A stretch of 64,000 nucleotides of DNA from Candidatus Gastranaerophilales bacterium (GTDB taxonomy: Bacteria; Cyanobacteriota; Vampirovibrionia; Gastranaerophilales; Gastranaerophilaceae). The stretch covers positions 22,013 to 86,012 of the forward strand of contig CALUUI010000007.1 in the NCBI GenBank assembly GCA_944323925.1. The letters run 5' to 3'. A program made the position numbers and the translations under genes. Of the stretch, positions 47,057 through 56,325 are shown piece by piece. Numbering within the stretch: the first letter of the stretch is position 1; each line of letters starts with the position of its first letter. Under the pieces are notes generated by a model. The model saw nothing but the letters and a program-made list of their open reading frames with translations, was not told the origin of the DNA and ran no database searches.

Positions 47057-48607
47057 TTACTTGCCTCCATTTATTATATACAATGACCAACTGCCCATCT
47101 TAGTCGATTTTACATCAAGATTACACTTTTTTCCATAATTAATAATTTCATTTTTTAAAACAGACATCTCTAAATATATTGGATGAACTTTATCAATATA
47201 TTTTTGCTCTTTTGCTATCTTTCTTAACTCTATATCAGGGAAAAATGAAACAGAATCAAGAAATAAAACATAAGTTTTTTTCTTATCATTAATAATCTTA
47301 GACAACTTATTGTCTAGGAATTCTCGATTTACAAGATAATTCTGAGGTAAAATCTTTCCATTGTCAGAAACATACTCACTAACCTTTGACTTATCAATAT
47401 TTACAACATTAAACTTCATCAAATCAATATATTTATAAAACCTATCCCAATTATAATAAGTTATAATCAAGTTATCCCGAGGTTTGATACCTGATTTTGC
47501 AATTAATGCAGCTGCTATACGGTTGCCCTCATTCCTAACCTGCTTAGACGGATAATCCGGTGTAAAGAAATAACCTATTTGAATTACAAACCATAAAACT
47601 ACAACCATATATTTAAAAAATGGTTTTAAAAGACCTGCCCCTACTGCAAATAAATACATTAATATTGGCAAAATCTCTATATCATACTTGGTTATAAAAA
47701 CGAACTTTCCAAGCAAAGCCGCAACAGTTAAAACAATTGTAGTATTTAATGCTATATAAAAAATGCCCCTTAATTCCTTAATTTTAAGTATTGAATAAAA
47801 AATACAAGAAAGAGCCAGAACGGTCGGCAAAATAAGAATTGCAGCAAAAACTAACCCTTTTTTATACAAAACTACAGACGGAATGTTCACATTATTAGTG
47901 AGAATTGGAGAAAAGAAATCAGTAAATAGGAAAACAATATTTCTTATAGAAAACTCTCCCCACCATTGTGAATGTCCTGAGTGCAAAAATATATAACCTG
48001 TAATCGGAAGTGATAGAATTACAACGCAGGAAAATACAATATAAAATATACGTTTTAAACGAATTGCAAATATTAGATAAAGCAAAGAAAAGAAAACAAA
48101 AACAAATCCAATCGTATGAGTAAACAATATTAAAAATGCCGATAACAAATACCCTATAATGTTATACTTCGTTTTTTCTTTTCTCAATTTTAGCAAAAAG
48201 TATAACAGCATCGCCGAAAATAAAAAAAGCAAAGAATAAAATCTTAATTCTTGAGAATAGTAAACCAAGAACGCAGAAACAGAAGTCATGCCTGCAAGTA
48301 AATAGCCAGTGAACTTATCTCTCAAAATTCCGATTTTATACATCACCCAAATAGCAGCAATAGAAGGAATAACTGATGATAGTCTTAAAATTGTATCACT
48401 ATTTGAAGTTAAGAAAATAAATAGTTTTAAATACAAATAATATAAAGGCATATGGCATTGTTTTAGGACCTCATCAACAAAGCCATCATTAAAAGGAGTG
48501 AAGGCAATCATCCAAGAAACATATTCATCATTCCAAAGTCCTTCAGGCTTAATAATATAAGCAAGCCTTAAAAACACACCAAACAACAAAATAATAAATA
48601 AATACAT
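47057..48607 (-). CDS. GT-C membrane glycosyltransferase (PMT/ArnT-like)
   Basis: 516 aa, ATG with GGGAGAG upstream. Multiple TM helices. The first extracytoplasmic loop has the GT-C acidic motif GLWNDEYVSWMIAF, and a His-Met-Pro-Leu-Tyr-Tyr segment follows (CHMPLYYLYLKLF), as in PMT_2/ArnT proteins. The C-terminal portion (about 380-516) is a soluble periplasmic domain. Such enzymes use polyprenyl-phosphate sugars as donors outside the membrane, which fits the divergent DPM-like synthase gene next to it. It is first in the minus-strand operon that continues to DUF475 and the two glycosyltransferases. Confidence 0.82.
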   Translation of the reverse strand: MYLFIILLFGVFLRLAYIIKPEGLWNDEYVSWMIAFTPFNDGFVDEVLKQCHMPLYYLYLKLFIFLTSNSDTILRLSSVIPSIAAIWVMYKIGILRDKFTGYLLAGMTSVSAFLVYYSQELRFYSLLFLFSAMLLYFLLKLRKEKTKYNIIGYLLSAFLILFTHTIGFVFVFFSLLYLIFAIRLKRIFYIVFSCVVILSLPITGYIFLHSGHSQWWGEFSIRNIVFLFTDFFSPILTNNVNIPSVVLYKKGLVFAAILILPTVLALSCIFYSILKIKELRGIFYIALNTTIVLTVAALLGKFVFITKYDIEILPILMYLFAVGAGLLKPFFKYMVVVLWFVIQIGYFFTPDYPSKQVRNEGNRIAAALIAKSGIKPRDNLIITYYNWDRFYKYIDLMKFNVVNIDKSKVSEYVSDNGKILPQNYLVNREFLDNKLSKIINDKKKTYVLFLDSVSFFPDIELRKIAKEQKYIDKVHPIYLEMSVLKNEIINYGKKCNLDVKSTKMGSWSLYIINGGK

Positions 48608-48655
48608 ATCTCTCCCTTTATTGTATAATTATAATATAAAAGAGAGAAAACAAAA

Positions 48656-49582
48656 GTGAAACTAATAATTCAGATACCTTGCTATAATGAAGAAGATACA
48701 CTTGAGAGTGTAATAAACTCAATTCCAAAATCAATTATAGGAATCGATGAAATAGAGCTGCTTGTAATAGACGACGGTTCGACTGATAACACGAAATTAA
48801 TTGCTGAAAAATTAGGAGCAAAAGTAATCTGTAATAAAAGAAATATGGGACTTGCAGCAAGTTTTAAGACCGGATTAAAAACAGCTCTTAAAAATGGTGC
48901 TGATATTATTGTAAACACTGACGGGGATAATCAATACAACAGCGAAGATATACCTGAACTAATCAAACCCATTATAGAAGGATCCGCTGATATGGTAATA
49001 GGAGCAAGGGATATAAAAAACCACAAAGAATTTTCTCTAACAAAAAAAATTCTTCAACAAATAGGATCTAAAATTGTTAAACTCCTATCAGGATCAGATA
49101 TAAAAGATGCACCAAGCGGGTTTAGAGCATTTTCAAGAAAGTGCGCACAAAGTATAAATATTTTTGATAACTTTTCTTATACAATGGAAACAATTATTCA
49201 AGCAAGCGCTAAGGGATATAGAATATTATCGGTTCCAATTAGAGTAAACAAAACGACTCGTAAATCAAGGTTGTTTAAAAATACATTACAATATGTAATA
49301 AGATCTGCTTGCACAATAATAAGAATGTTTGCAATATATCGTCCGTTTAGATTTTTTACTATTTTTGCTGCATTATTTCTTGTCTGCGGTTTTACCCTCT
49401 TTGCAAGATACCTTTACTATTTTATAAATAATGATGGTTCCGGTCATATACAATCACTTTTACTTGCGACAGTATTAACAATAATTGGAGTACTAATACA
49501 AGTGATTGCAATATTTGCAGATTTAATTTCAATAAACCGAAAGTTGTTAGAAGATATACAATTAAAAATTAACAAAAATTAA
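48656..49582 (+). CDS. GT2 polyprenyl-phosphate glycosyltransferase (DPM1/GtrB-like)
   Basis: 308 aa, GTG start with only a weak purine-rich site; extended -10 sequences TTGTATAAT lie about 30 bases upstream. Catalytic GT-A core: IIQIPCYNEEDTLESVINSI, LLVIDDGSTDNTKLIAEKLG, nucleotide/metal site IIVNTDGDNQYNSEDIP, and DAPSGFRAFSRKCAQ. Two C-terminal TM helices (FFTIFAALFLVCGFTLFARY and LLATVLTIIGVLIQVIAIF) match the GtrB type. It makes polyprenyl-phosphate-linked sugar, the likely donor for the divergently encoded GT-C enzyme; that pairing is inference from position. Confidence 0.9.
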   Translation: MKLIIQIPCYNEEDTLESVINSIPKSIIGIDEIELLVIDDGSTDNTKLIAEKLGAKVICNKRNMGLAASFKTGLKTALKNGADIIVNTDGDNQYNSEDIPELIKPIIEGSADMVIGARDIKNHKEFSLTKKILQQIGSKIVKLLSGSDIKDAPSGFRAFSRKCAQSINIFDNFSYTMETIIQASAKGYRILSVPIRVNKTTRKSRLFKNTLQYVIRSACTIIRMFAIYRPFRFFTIFAALFLVCGFTLFARYLYYFINNDGSGHIQSLLLATVLTIIGVLIQVIAIFADLISINRKLLEDIQLKINKN

Positions 49583-49661
49583 ACAAATGTTATATATTAG
49601 TACCAAGTAAAGTATTTTTGTAGTATCGTGAATAAGTAATAGGCTGGTTGGAGAAAGATAA

Positions 49662-51035
49662 ATGTATAATGTAGCAATAGTGGGAGCAGGTCCTGCGGGG
49701 ATATTTACGGCACTTGAGATTGTAAAATTAAGACCTGAGTGGAAGGTTATTCTAATAGAAAAAGGGCCTAAAATAGAAAAAAGAAAATGTCCGCTAAGAG
49801 AAGGTTCAGATAAATGTTTATCTTGTAAGCGCTGTGGATTACTTTGCGGATGGGGCGGAGCAGGCGCATTTTCTGACGGAAAATTAACTCTAACTCCCGA
49901 TGTTGGGGGCAATCTTGTTGACTATATGTCAAGAAAACAAGTTGAAGACCTTATAGACTACGCTGATCAATTATATTTAAAATTTGGTGCAACTGACGAG
50001 GTTTTCGGCACAGACAAGAAAATTTTTGAAGAAATTGAACATAAAGCCACTTTGGCAGAATTAAAACTGGTATATTCACCTGTAAGACATTTAGGTACAG
50101 AAAGAAGTCTTGATGTACTAAAGAATATGCAAAACTATCTTGATGAAAGAATAACAATACTAAATGGTGTATCTGCAAAAAATTTAATAGTAGAATGCGA
50201 ACAAGTAAAAGGTATCATTCTTGAAAATGGAGAGACCATAAAAGCAGAATATACAGTAATCGCACCAGGGAGAGAAGGTGCAGACTGGTTAACGCAAGAA
50301 TTCAGCAAGAACAAAATCGGAATGGTTAACAATGCTGTTGATATAGGTGTAAGAGTCGAACTTCCTGCACCTGTATTTGAACCAATAACCGAAAAGTTAT
50401 ATGAATCAAAATTAATCTATCATTCACCAACTTTTGGTGATGAAGTCAGAACCTTCTGTATGAACCCTAACGGCGAAGTCGTTCAAGAAAATTATAACGG
50501 GATTTCAACAGTAAACGGTCATAGCTATGCAAATATAAAAACTAAAAATACAAACTTCGCATTATTGGTAAGTGAAAAATTTACAGAACCGTTTAAGGAG
50601 CCGATTACTTACGGTCAACATATAGCAAGTTTAGCAAATATGCTTGGTGGCGGAATACTAGTTCAAAGGTTTGGAGATTTACTTGATGGCAGACGATCTA
50701 CACCTGACAGAATTAAAAACAGTATTATTACACCTACACTAACAAGTGCAACCCCGGGAGACTTAAGTTTGGTTATACCTTACAGACAAATGCAAAGTAT
50801 AATTGAAATGTTATATGCTCTTGATAAAATAGCTCCTGGAACCGCTTCAAGATATACCTTATTATATGGTATTGAAGTTAAATTCTATTCTGCAAGAGTA
50901 AAACTTACAAATGAACTTGAAACAGAAGGAGTACACAAACTATTCACTATAGGTGACGGAGCAGGTGTAACAAGAGGATTAATCCAAGCATCAGCATCAG
51001 GTGTACACGTTGCTAGAACAATTTGTGGAAGATAA
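49662..51035 (+). CDS. FAD-dependent oxidoreductase (COG2509 family)
   Basis: 457 aa, ATG with GGAG upstream. N-terminal dinucleotide-binding motif VAIVGAGPAGIFTALEIVKL, then a Cys cluster C-x2-C-x2-C in DKCLSCKRCGLLCGWGGAGA followed by FSDGKLTLTPDVGG. C-terminal FAD motif HKLFTIGDGAGVTRGLIQA with SGVHVARTI. The family is widely conserved but not biochemically assigned; it is related in fold to BaiN/HI0933-like flavoproteins. The cysteines could hold an Fe-S cluster or form a redox pair. It precedes lysC, which has its own promoter. Confidence 0.88.
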   Translation: MYNVAIVGAGPAGIFTALEIVKLRPEWKVILIEKGPKIEKRKCPLREGSDKCLSCKRCGLLCGWGGAGAFSDGKLTLTPDVGGNLVDYMSRKQVEDLIDYADQLYLKFGATDEVFGTDKKIFEEIEHKATLAELKLVYSPVRHLGTERSLDVLKNMQNYLDERITILNGVSAKNLIVECEQVKGIILENGETIKAEYTVIAPGREGADWLTQEFSKNKIGMVNNAVDIGVRVELPAPVFEPITEKLYESKLIYHSPTFGDEVRTFCMNPNGEVVQENYNGISTVNGHSYANIKTKNTNFALLVSEKFTEPFKEPITYGQHIASLANMLGGGILVQRFGDLLDGRRSTPDRIKNSIITPTLTSATPGDLSLVIPYRQMQSIIEMLYALDKIAPGTASRYTLLYGIEVKFYSARVKLTNELETEGVHKLFTIGDGAGVTRGLIQASASGVHVARTICGR

Positions 51036-51037
51036 AC

Positions 51038-51066
51038 TTGTATAATAAATTAATTAACTGTATAAT
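51038..51066 (+). promoter_or_regulatory. Promoter of lysC
   Basis: TTGTAT (51038-51043), a 17-base spacer and a perfect TATAAT (51061-51066), about 27 bases before the GTG start. Confidence 0.65.
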
Positions 51067-51092
51067 CAATAGAGCAGTTTAGGAATAGGAAA

Positions 51093-52361
51093 GTGAAAAA
51101 TATCATTGTACAAAAATTCGGCGGGACTTCAGTCGCCGACACGGATAAAATTAAAAACGTAGCAAACGTAATATTAAAAGAAAAAGCAAAAGGAAACGCT
51201 GTAGTAGTAATCGTATCAGCTATGGGGCATACAACTGATCACTTATTAAAATTAGCTGATGAAGTTAACAAGTCCCCAAATCCAAGAGAACTTGATATGT
51301 TACTATCAACTGGAGAATGTGTTTCTGCATCTCTTCTTGCGATGGCTCTTCAAGCAACTGGAAATAAGGCGGTAAGTTTAAATGCTGCACAAGCTAAAAT
51401 TTATACTGAAAAGGTACACGGTAGCGCACGTATTGTTGATATAAAACCTGAAAGTATATTACAACATATTAACAATGATGAAATTGTAATAATAACAGGA
51501 TTTCAGGGAATAGCAGATGAAAATGAAATCACAACCTTGGGTAGAGGCGGTTCTGACACTTCTGCTGTTGCAGTTGCTGCGGCTATAAAAGCCGAACGCT
51601 GCGATATTTATACTGATGTAGAAGGCGTTTATACAACTGACCCAAGAATAGTACCTAATGCATCTCGCTTAGAAGAAATCAGTTATGATGAAATGTTAGA
51701 ACTTGCAAGAGTCGGTGCAAACGTTATGCATCCACGCTCAGTTGAAACCGCAAAGCAATATAACGTACCACTTAGAGTAAGAAGCAGTTTTAAAACTGAT
51801 AATTTAGGAACATTAATACTAGGAGTTGAAGAAATGGAAATTAGAAGAACAGTAACAGGTGTAGCAGCAGATTTGTCTCAATTAAGAGTTGTAGTATGTG
51901 ATGTTCCTGATGTTCCAGGTAATGCAGGTAAATTGTTTGAAAGATTAGCCGATGATGATATCTCTGTTGATATGATTATACAGTCTTACGCAAGAAAACA
52001 TAATAATACAAACGATATTGCATTCACAATTTATAAAAATGATCTGGATAGATTTAACAATGTAATGGATGAAATCAAGTCAGAATTAGGCTGCAGTAAT
52101 ATTTTTATAGATGACAAAATAGCAAAAGTTTCAATAGTTGGAGCAGGCATGATAGACCGTCCGGGTATAGCCGCTTTAATGTTTAAAACTCTTGCTGATA
52201 GTGATATTAATATAAGAATGATATCAACCAGTGAAATAAAAATAAGTTGTCTGGTTGATGAAGCCTGTGCAAAAGATGCAGTAAAGGCTCTACACAAAGC
52301 ATTTCATCTAGACAGTGATGAAATTGCAGAAGTAAAAGGAACACTACCTGACGAAGAATAG
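51093..52361 (+). CDS. lysC: Aspartate kinase
   Basis: 422 aa, GTG start with AGGAATAGGAAAG upstream. Kinase domain: KFGGTSVADTDKIKNVANVI, VSAMGHTTDHLLKLADEV, LSTGECVSASLLAMALQ, TTLGRGGSDTSAVAVAAAIK and DIYTDVEGVYTTDPRIVPNA. Two ACT domains follow residue 265 (including VDMIIQSYA and the C-terminal SDINIRMISTSEIKISCLV), giving feedback control by lysine and/or threonine. It makes aspartyl-phosphate, the first step to lysine, threonine, methionine and diaminopimelate. It is not fused to homoserine dehydrogenase. The next genes follow closely and may be co-transcribed. Confidence 0.97.
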   Translation: MKNIIVQKFGGTSVADTDKIKNVANVILKEKAKGNAVVVIVSAMGHTTDHLLKLADEVNKSPNPRELDMLLSTGECVSASLLAMALQATGNKAVSLNAAQAKIYTEKVHGSARIVDIKPESILQHINNDEIVIITGFQGIADENEITTLGRGGSDTSAVAVAAAIKAERCDIYTDVEGVYTTDPRIVPNASRLEEISYDEMLELARVGANVMHPRSVETAKQYNVPLRVRSSFKTDNLGTLILGVEEMEIRRTVTGVAADLSQLRVVVCDVPDVPGNAGKLFERLADDDISVDMIIQSYARKHNNTNDIAFTIYKNDLDRFNNVMDEIKSELGCSNIFIDDKIAKVSIVGAGMIDRPGIAALMFKTLADSDINIRMISTSEIKISCLVDEACAKDAVKALHKAFHLDSDEIAEVKGTLPDEE

Positions 52362-52371
52362 GATATAATCA

Positions 52372-52839
52372 ATGAAAAAAATATTTACACTTTTATTTGT
52401 ATTAATAGCATTATCTTTAACCACACTTGCAGCAACATCAGACGATGCCATAAAATTTTTTAACAGCTATGTAAATGCTGCCAATAGCTATAGTACGACA
52501 TTACCGGAATTTTATTCTCCCAATGCAAGGATTATTAGACAAGTAGTAAAACCTGATGGAGAGCTTGTTGATAGAGAAACAAACACAGCAAGATACATTT
52601 CAGAAATGAAAAAAGGTCAAGCCGTTGCTAAAGTAAGGCACTATAAAAACTATTACTCTAATATTACCGCAGCAAAAATAAATGATACAACATATAAGAT
52701 TTCCGCCCTTAGACAACCAAGCGGAGAATCGTACAAATTAAAGACATATATGATAGTACAGCAACAACCAAGCGGAAAATGGTTGATAATAGAAGAAATG
52801 ATGCAAACAAAAGTTCAATTGTTCTTGAATGCAAAATAA
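52372..52839 (+). CDS. Secreted NTF2-like small protein, unknown function
   Basis: 155 aa, ATG with AGGAT upstream. Signal peptide MKKIFTLLFVLIALSLTTLA, cleavage near A-A-T-S. The mature part has the order of an NTF2/SnoaL-like fold: helix AIKFFNSYVNAANSYSTTLP, EFYSPNARIIRQVVKPDG, then strands KTYMIVQQQPSGKWLIIEE. The pocket residues are not diagnostic. It lies between lysC and aroC, 10 and 15 bases from each, so it is in the same operon, but no metabolic role is evident. Confidence 0.7.
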   Translation: MKKIFTLLFVLIALSLTTLAATSDDAIKFFNSYVNAANSYSTTLPEFYSPNARIIRQVVKPDGELVDRETNTARYISEMKKGQAVAKVRHYKNYYSNITAAKINDTTYKISALRQPSGESYKLKTYMIVQQQPSGKWLIIEEMMQTKVQLFLNAK

Positions 52840-52854
52840 TAAAAAGCGGGATAA

Positions 52855-54021
52855 ATGACGAAGAATATAAGATTTTTAACATCCGGAGAAAGTCACGGGA
52901 AGTGCCTAAATGCAATAATAGATGGAATTCCAAGTGGGTTAAAACTTGATACAAACTACATCAATTTAGAACTAAAAAAAAGGCAGTCCGGTTATGGTCG
53001 TGGCGGACGTATGAAAATTGAAACAGATACTGTAGAAATAAAATCAGGTGTGAGATTTGGTAAAACTACTGGCGCACCTATCTGTTTAGAAATAAAAAAT
53101 CTGGATTATGAAAATTGGCGAATACCAATGAGCGTTGACGAAGTCAACTTTAATGATAAAGAAATTTTAAAAAAGATAGCAGAAAAATCTTTCACTACTG
53201 CTCGTCCTGGGCATGCAGATTATGCAGGTTCGGTCAAATATAAATTAGAAGATTTAAGAGATGTATTAGAACGCTCAAGCGCAAGGAAAACAGCAATAGA
53301 AGTTGCTGTAGGAGCTGTTGCTAAATTGCTGCTCAAAGAACTTGGAATAATAGGATTTTCTCATGTTACTCAAATCGGAGATGTCGAACTTGACTTAAGA
53401 CCTGAAACCTATACTTTAATAAAAGAAAAGGCAGAAGAATCAGAACTAAGATGCTGCGATGAATTGACGACTGAACGAATGAAAGAAGAAATAAACTCAG
53501 CTAAAGAAGAAGGAGATACGCTCGGAGGAAAATTCGAAGTCATATACTCAAATCTCCCAATAGGACTTGGTTCTTTTGTTCAATGGGATAGAGCAATTGA
53601 CGGACTATTGGCTCAAGCAATTATGAGCATACCTGCGATTAAAGCCGTAGAAATAGGAATTGGAGTTAATGCGGCGAAAACAAAAGGCAGTAAAGTTCAC
53701 GACGGTATGCGTATAAAGCACGGACAAATAATAAGAGATACAAATAACGCTGGTGGTATAGAAGGTGGAATGACAAACGGAGAAGCATTAGTATTAACCG
53801 GAACAATGAAACCAATTCCGACGTTAAGAAAGCCATTACCATCTGTTGATTTACATAAAAAAATTCAAACAGAAGCACATTTCGAGCGATCAGACACCTG
53901 CGCCGTACCTGCTTGTGCTATAGTTGCAGAAGCAAGAACAGCCATTATTCTTGCTGATGAGATTTTGCAAAAATACGGTGGTGACAGTATGGAAGAATTG
54001 AAGGCTCATTATGGGAAATAA
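52855..54021 (+). CDS. aroC: Chorismate synthase
   Basis: 388 aa, ATG with GCGGGAT upstream. Family signatures: FLTSGESHGKCLNAIIDGIP, RRQ-type loop KKRQSGYGRGGRMKIETD, the RPGHADYAGSVKYKLEDLRD segment with RSSARKTAIEVAVGAVAK, and the C-terminal SDTCAVPACAIVAEARTAII. It converts EPSP to chorismate with reduced FMN, the last step of the shikimate pathway. Its 3' end overlaps aroK by 11 bases. Confidence 0.97.
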   Translation: MTKNIRFLTSGESHGKCLNAIIDGIPSGLKLDTNYINLELKKRQSGYGRGGRMKIETDTVEIKSGVRFGKTTGAPICLEIKNLDYENWRIPMSVDEVNFNDKEILKKIAEKSFTTARPGHADYAGSVKYKLEDLRDVLERSSARKTAIEVAVGAVAKLLLKELGIIGFSHVTQIGDVELDLRPETYTLIKEKAEESELRCCDELTTERMKEEINSAKEEGDTLGGKFEVIYSNLPIGLGSFVQWDRAIDGLLAQAIMSIPAIKAVEIGIGVNAAKTKGSKVHDGMRIKHGQIIRDTNNAGGIEGGMTNGEALVLTGTMKPIPTLRKPLPSVDLHKKIQTEAHFERSDTCAVPACAIVAEARTAIILADEILQKYGGDSMEELKAHYGK

Positions 54022-54508
54022 TATAATACTTATTGGCTTACCAGGGAGTGGAAAAACTACTGTGGGTAAACTTCTTGCTAAAAAACTTGAATACCAATTT
54101 ATTGATATGGATTCACTAATTGAAGAATTTGAAGGCTTAAGCATAAAAGATATTTTTACCCAAAAAAGTGAGGAATATTTCAGAGAGCTTGAAACAAGAA
54201 TAATAAAATCCTTCTCTGGAATAGAAAAAAAAGTTATATCAACAGGCGGCGGAACATTTGAAAAAGAAGAAAATCAACAACTGCTAAAAAATTTAGGAAA
54301 AGTTATCTACCTATATACGGACCCAGAAACAATCTACGAGCGAATAAAAAATGACAAAGGACGACCGCTTTTGCAAACAGAAAATCCGCTTGAAACACTA
54401 AAAAAACTTTTTAGCCAAAGAGAAAAAAATTATAAATTTGCTGACTATACAATTGACACAACCAACAACAATCCATATAATGTGATAGATGAGATTATAA
54501 AGGATTAA
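54011..54508 (+). CDS. aroK: Shikimate kinase
   Basis: 165 aa, ATG inside the end of aroC. Walker A IILIGLPGSGKTTVGKLLAK, the shikimate-binding Asp segment YQFIDMDSLIEEFEG with R in EEYFRELET, the loop VISTGGGTF and the lid arginines in NDKGRPLL. It phosphorylates shikimate at the 3-hydroxyl. It sits between aroC and aroB in a tight operon; the next ATG is one base after its stop. Confidence 0.96.
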   Translation: MGNNIILIGLPGSGKTTVGKLLAKKLEYQFIDMDSLIEEFEGLSIKDIFTQKSEEYFRELETRIIKSFSGIEKKVISTGGGTFEKEENQQLLKNLGKVIYLYTDPETIYERIKNDKGRPLLQTENPLETLKKLFSQREKNYKFADYTIDTTNNNPYNVIDEIIKD

Positions 54509-54509
54509 T

Positions 54510-55613
54510 ATGGAAAGAACACTTGGAATTAATATATCAGAAAATGAAAAATGTTATGATATTTACATAAACAACGAACCAATTGAAAGCCTTTATAAAG
54601 AACTACTTTTAAGAACAAAAAATCAAAAAAGATTAATAATATTTAATGAAAAAGTTTTTTCTCTTTATTCAAAGAATTTGCCTTTTCCTAAAAATGAAAT
54701 ATTTATTTTGAAAGATGGAGAAGAACAAAAAAATCTGAAAAATTACTTAAAAATAGTTGATAGATTAATCCAAAACAAAATGAGCCGCCGCGATGTAATA
54801 ATTGCAATCGGAGGCGGAGTTGTAGGAGATTTAGCAGGATACGTTGCAGCAACATATATGAGAGGAATAAGTTATATCCAAGTGCCAACAACTCTATTAT
54901 CAATGGTTGACTCATCAGTTGGCGGCAAGACAGCAATAGACTTACCTAACGCTAAAAATATTCTTGGTTGTTTTTATCAGCCGCAATCTGTTTTTATAAA
55001 CCTAAACTTCTTAAAAACTCTTTGCGAAAGACAGTATATGTCAGGAATAGGCGAAATTATAAAGTATGCTTTTATTGAAGGGAACTGCTGCTTTAATGAG
55101 CCTAAATCGCTTATGGAATTCCTTGCTATTAATTCATCAAGAATATTAGAAAGAGATTTATATTTTCTCGAAAAACTTATATCAATCTGCCTAATTTATA
55201 AAATAAATGTCGTAAGAGCCGATGAAAAAGAAGGCGGATTAAGAAAAGTTCTAAACCTTGGACACACTTTTGGACATGCCCTTGAAACACTAACAAAATA
55301 TAAAAAATACACACACGGTGAAGCTGTAGTCTGGGGTATTATTATAATGCTTAAATGGGCCGTTAAAAACTGTTATATCGATACCTTGTACTATAATTCG
55401 GCAATGGAACTTATTGCTAAGTACGGATTTAAACCTTTTGATAAAAAAATAAATCTTGATAAAATTATTGACCTGATGAGAATAGATAAAAAATCAAACA
55501 GCGGAAATATTAATTTAATAGTTCCGACAGGCGCAAGATTTGTAACAGAAAAAGAAATTACAAATACATCAGAATTCAAAACTTGGCTTGAAGAAACTAT
55601 CTCTAATTCTTAA
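54510..55613 (+). CDS. aroB: 3-dehydroquinate synthase
   Basis: 367 aa. NAD-binding core VIIAIGGGVVGDLAGYVAAT, substrate segment IQVPTTLLSMVDSSVGGKTA with LPNAKNILGCFYQP, and metal ligands in VLNLGHTFGHALETLTKY plus YTHGEAVVWG. It cyclises DAHP to 3-dehydroquinate. Together with aroK and aroC it forms half of the shikimate pathway; aroA, aroD and aroE are not in the window. The ATG lies one base after the aroK stop, with AAAGGAT inside aroK. Confidence 0.96.
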   Translation: MERTLGINISENEKCYDIYINNEPIESLYKELLLRTKNQKRLIIFNEKVFSLYSKNLPFPKNEIFILKDGEEQKNLKNYLKIVDRLIQNKMSRRDVIIAIGGGVVGDLAGYVAATYMRGISYIQVPTTLLSMVDSSVGGKTAIDLPNAKNILGCFYQPQSVFINLNFLKTLCERQYMSGIGEIIKYAFIEGNCCFNEPKSLMEFLAINSSRILERDLYFLEKLISICLIYKINVVRADEKEGGLRKVLNLGHTFGHALETLTKYKKYTHGEAVVWGIIIMLKWAVKNCYIDTLYYNSAMELIAKYGFKPFDKKINLDKIIDLMRIDKKSNSGNINLIVPTGARFVTEKEITNTSEFKTWLEETISNS

Positions 55614-55617
55614 TAAT

Positions 55618-55646
55618 TTGACAAACAGGAATATACTAACTACAAT
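55618..55646 (+). promoter_or_regulatory. Strong promoter with predicted leaderless start
   Basis: A perfect -35 TTGACA (55618-55623), exactly 17 bases, and TACAAT (55641-55646). The last -10 base is 7 positions before the A of the ATG at 55653. No Shine-Dalgarno sequence is present. This is the cleanest leaderless candidate in the window. Confidence 0.75.
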
Positions 55647-55652
55647 CAAAGA

Positions 55653-56252
55653 ATGAGCGAAAAAGTAAAATGTCCGTATTGCGGGAATGAAATTTATAAT
55701 GATGCAGAGCAGTGCGAGTTTTGTAAAGAATACTTTGCAGAGCCTGAAATTAAAAATATAAAGTTGACCTCTTTAGGTCAGTTTATTGTGTTTAGTTGTC
55801 TTCTTCCGGGGGTATATGCATACTTATGGAGTTTATTAAACTATAAATCAATAATAAATATCGCCTCATCAAGAGATAGAGCAAAATTAAAAACAATGTT
55901 AATTCTTGCATTACCATTTTGTATTGTAGCAGGGATAATTAATCCAATCGTTTTGGTAATAACAGCTAAAATATTTTTATTGGGTATAAGCTATAGAATA
56001 TTAAGAATAATAGAAAAATATTCACTTATAAAATACAACTCTGCTGTTACACACAACGAATATGGGTGGTTTATATTTGATGTGCTCTACATCGTATACT
56101 TTTTAGGTACCTATCCTGAAAGAGTCCATACTCCGGGCATGAGGATGTGCTTTAATATAAATAACTGGATAAAATACTCATTAATATTTTTGCTCGGAAT
56201 AGGTATAGCTGTAATGTTAACATATTATCTATCATTTATTGATATTGGCTAA
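55653..56252 (+). CDS. Zinc-ribbon multi-pass membrane protein, unknown function
   Basis: 199 aa. An N-terminal zinc ribbon (KCPYCGNEIYNDAEQCEFCK) is followed by about four TM helices (LGQFIVFSCLLPGVYAYLW; LILALPFCIVAGIINPIVLV; WFIFDVLYIVYFLGTY; YSLIFLLGIGIAVMLTYYL). The design resembles DUF4234/zinc-ribbon membrane proteins found in many bacteria, with no established function. The gene stands between aroB and gltX, and its promoter predicts a leaderless message. Confidence 0.75.
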   Translation: MSEKVKCPYCGNEIYNDAEQCEFCKEYFAEPEIKNIKLTSLGQFIVFSCLLPGVYAYLWSLLNYKSIINIASSRDRAKLKTMLILALPFCIVAGIINPIVLVITAKIFLLGISYRILRIIEKYSLIKYNSAVTHNEYGWFIFDVLYIVYFLGTYPERVHTPGMRMCFNINNWIKYSLIFLLGIGIAVMLTYYLSFIDIG

Positions 56253-56325
56253 AAAAAAATTGCGCAACTATTGTGTTTTTATGCAATAATATAGTCGTAT
56301 AAGAGCGTAAAAAGAGGATGATAAA

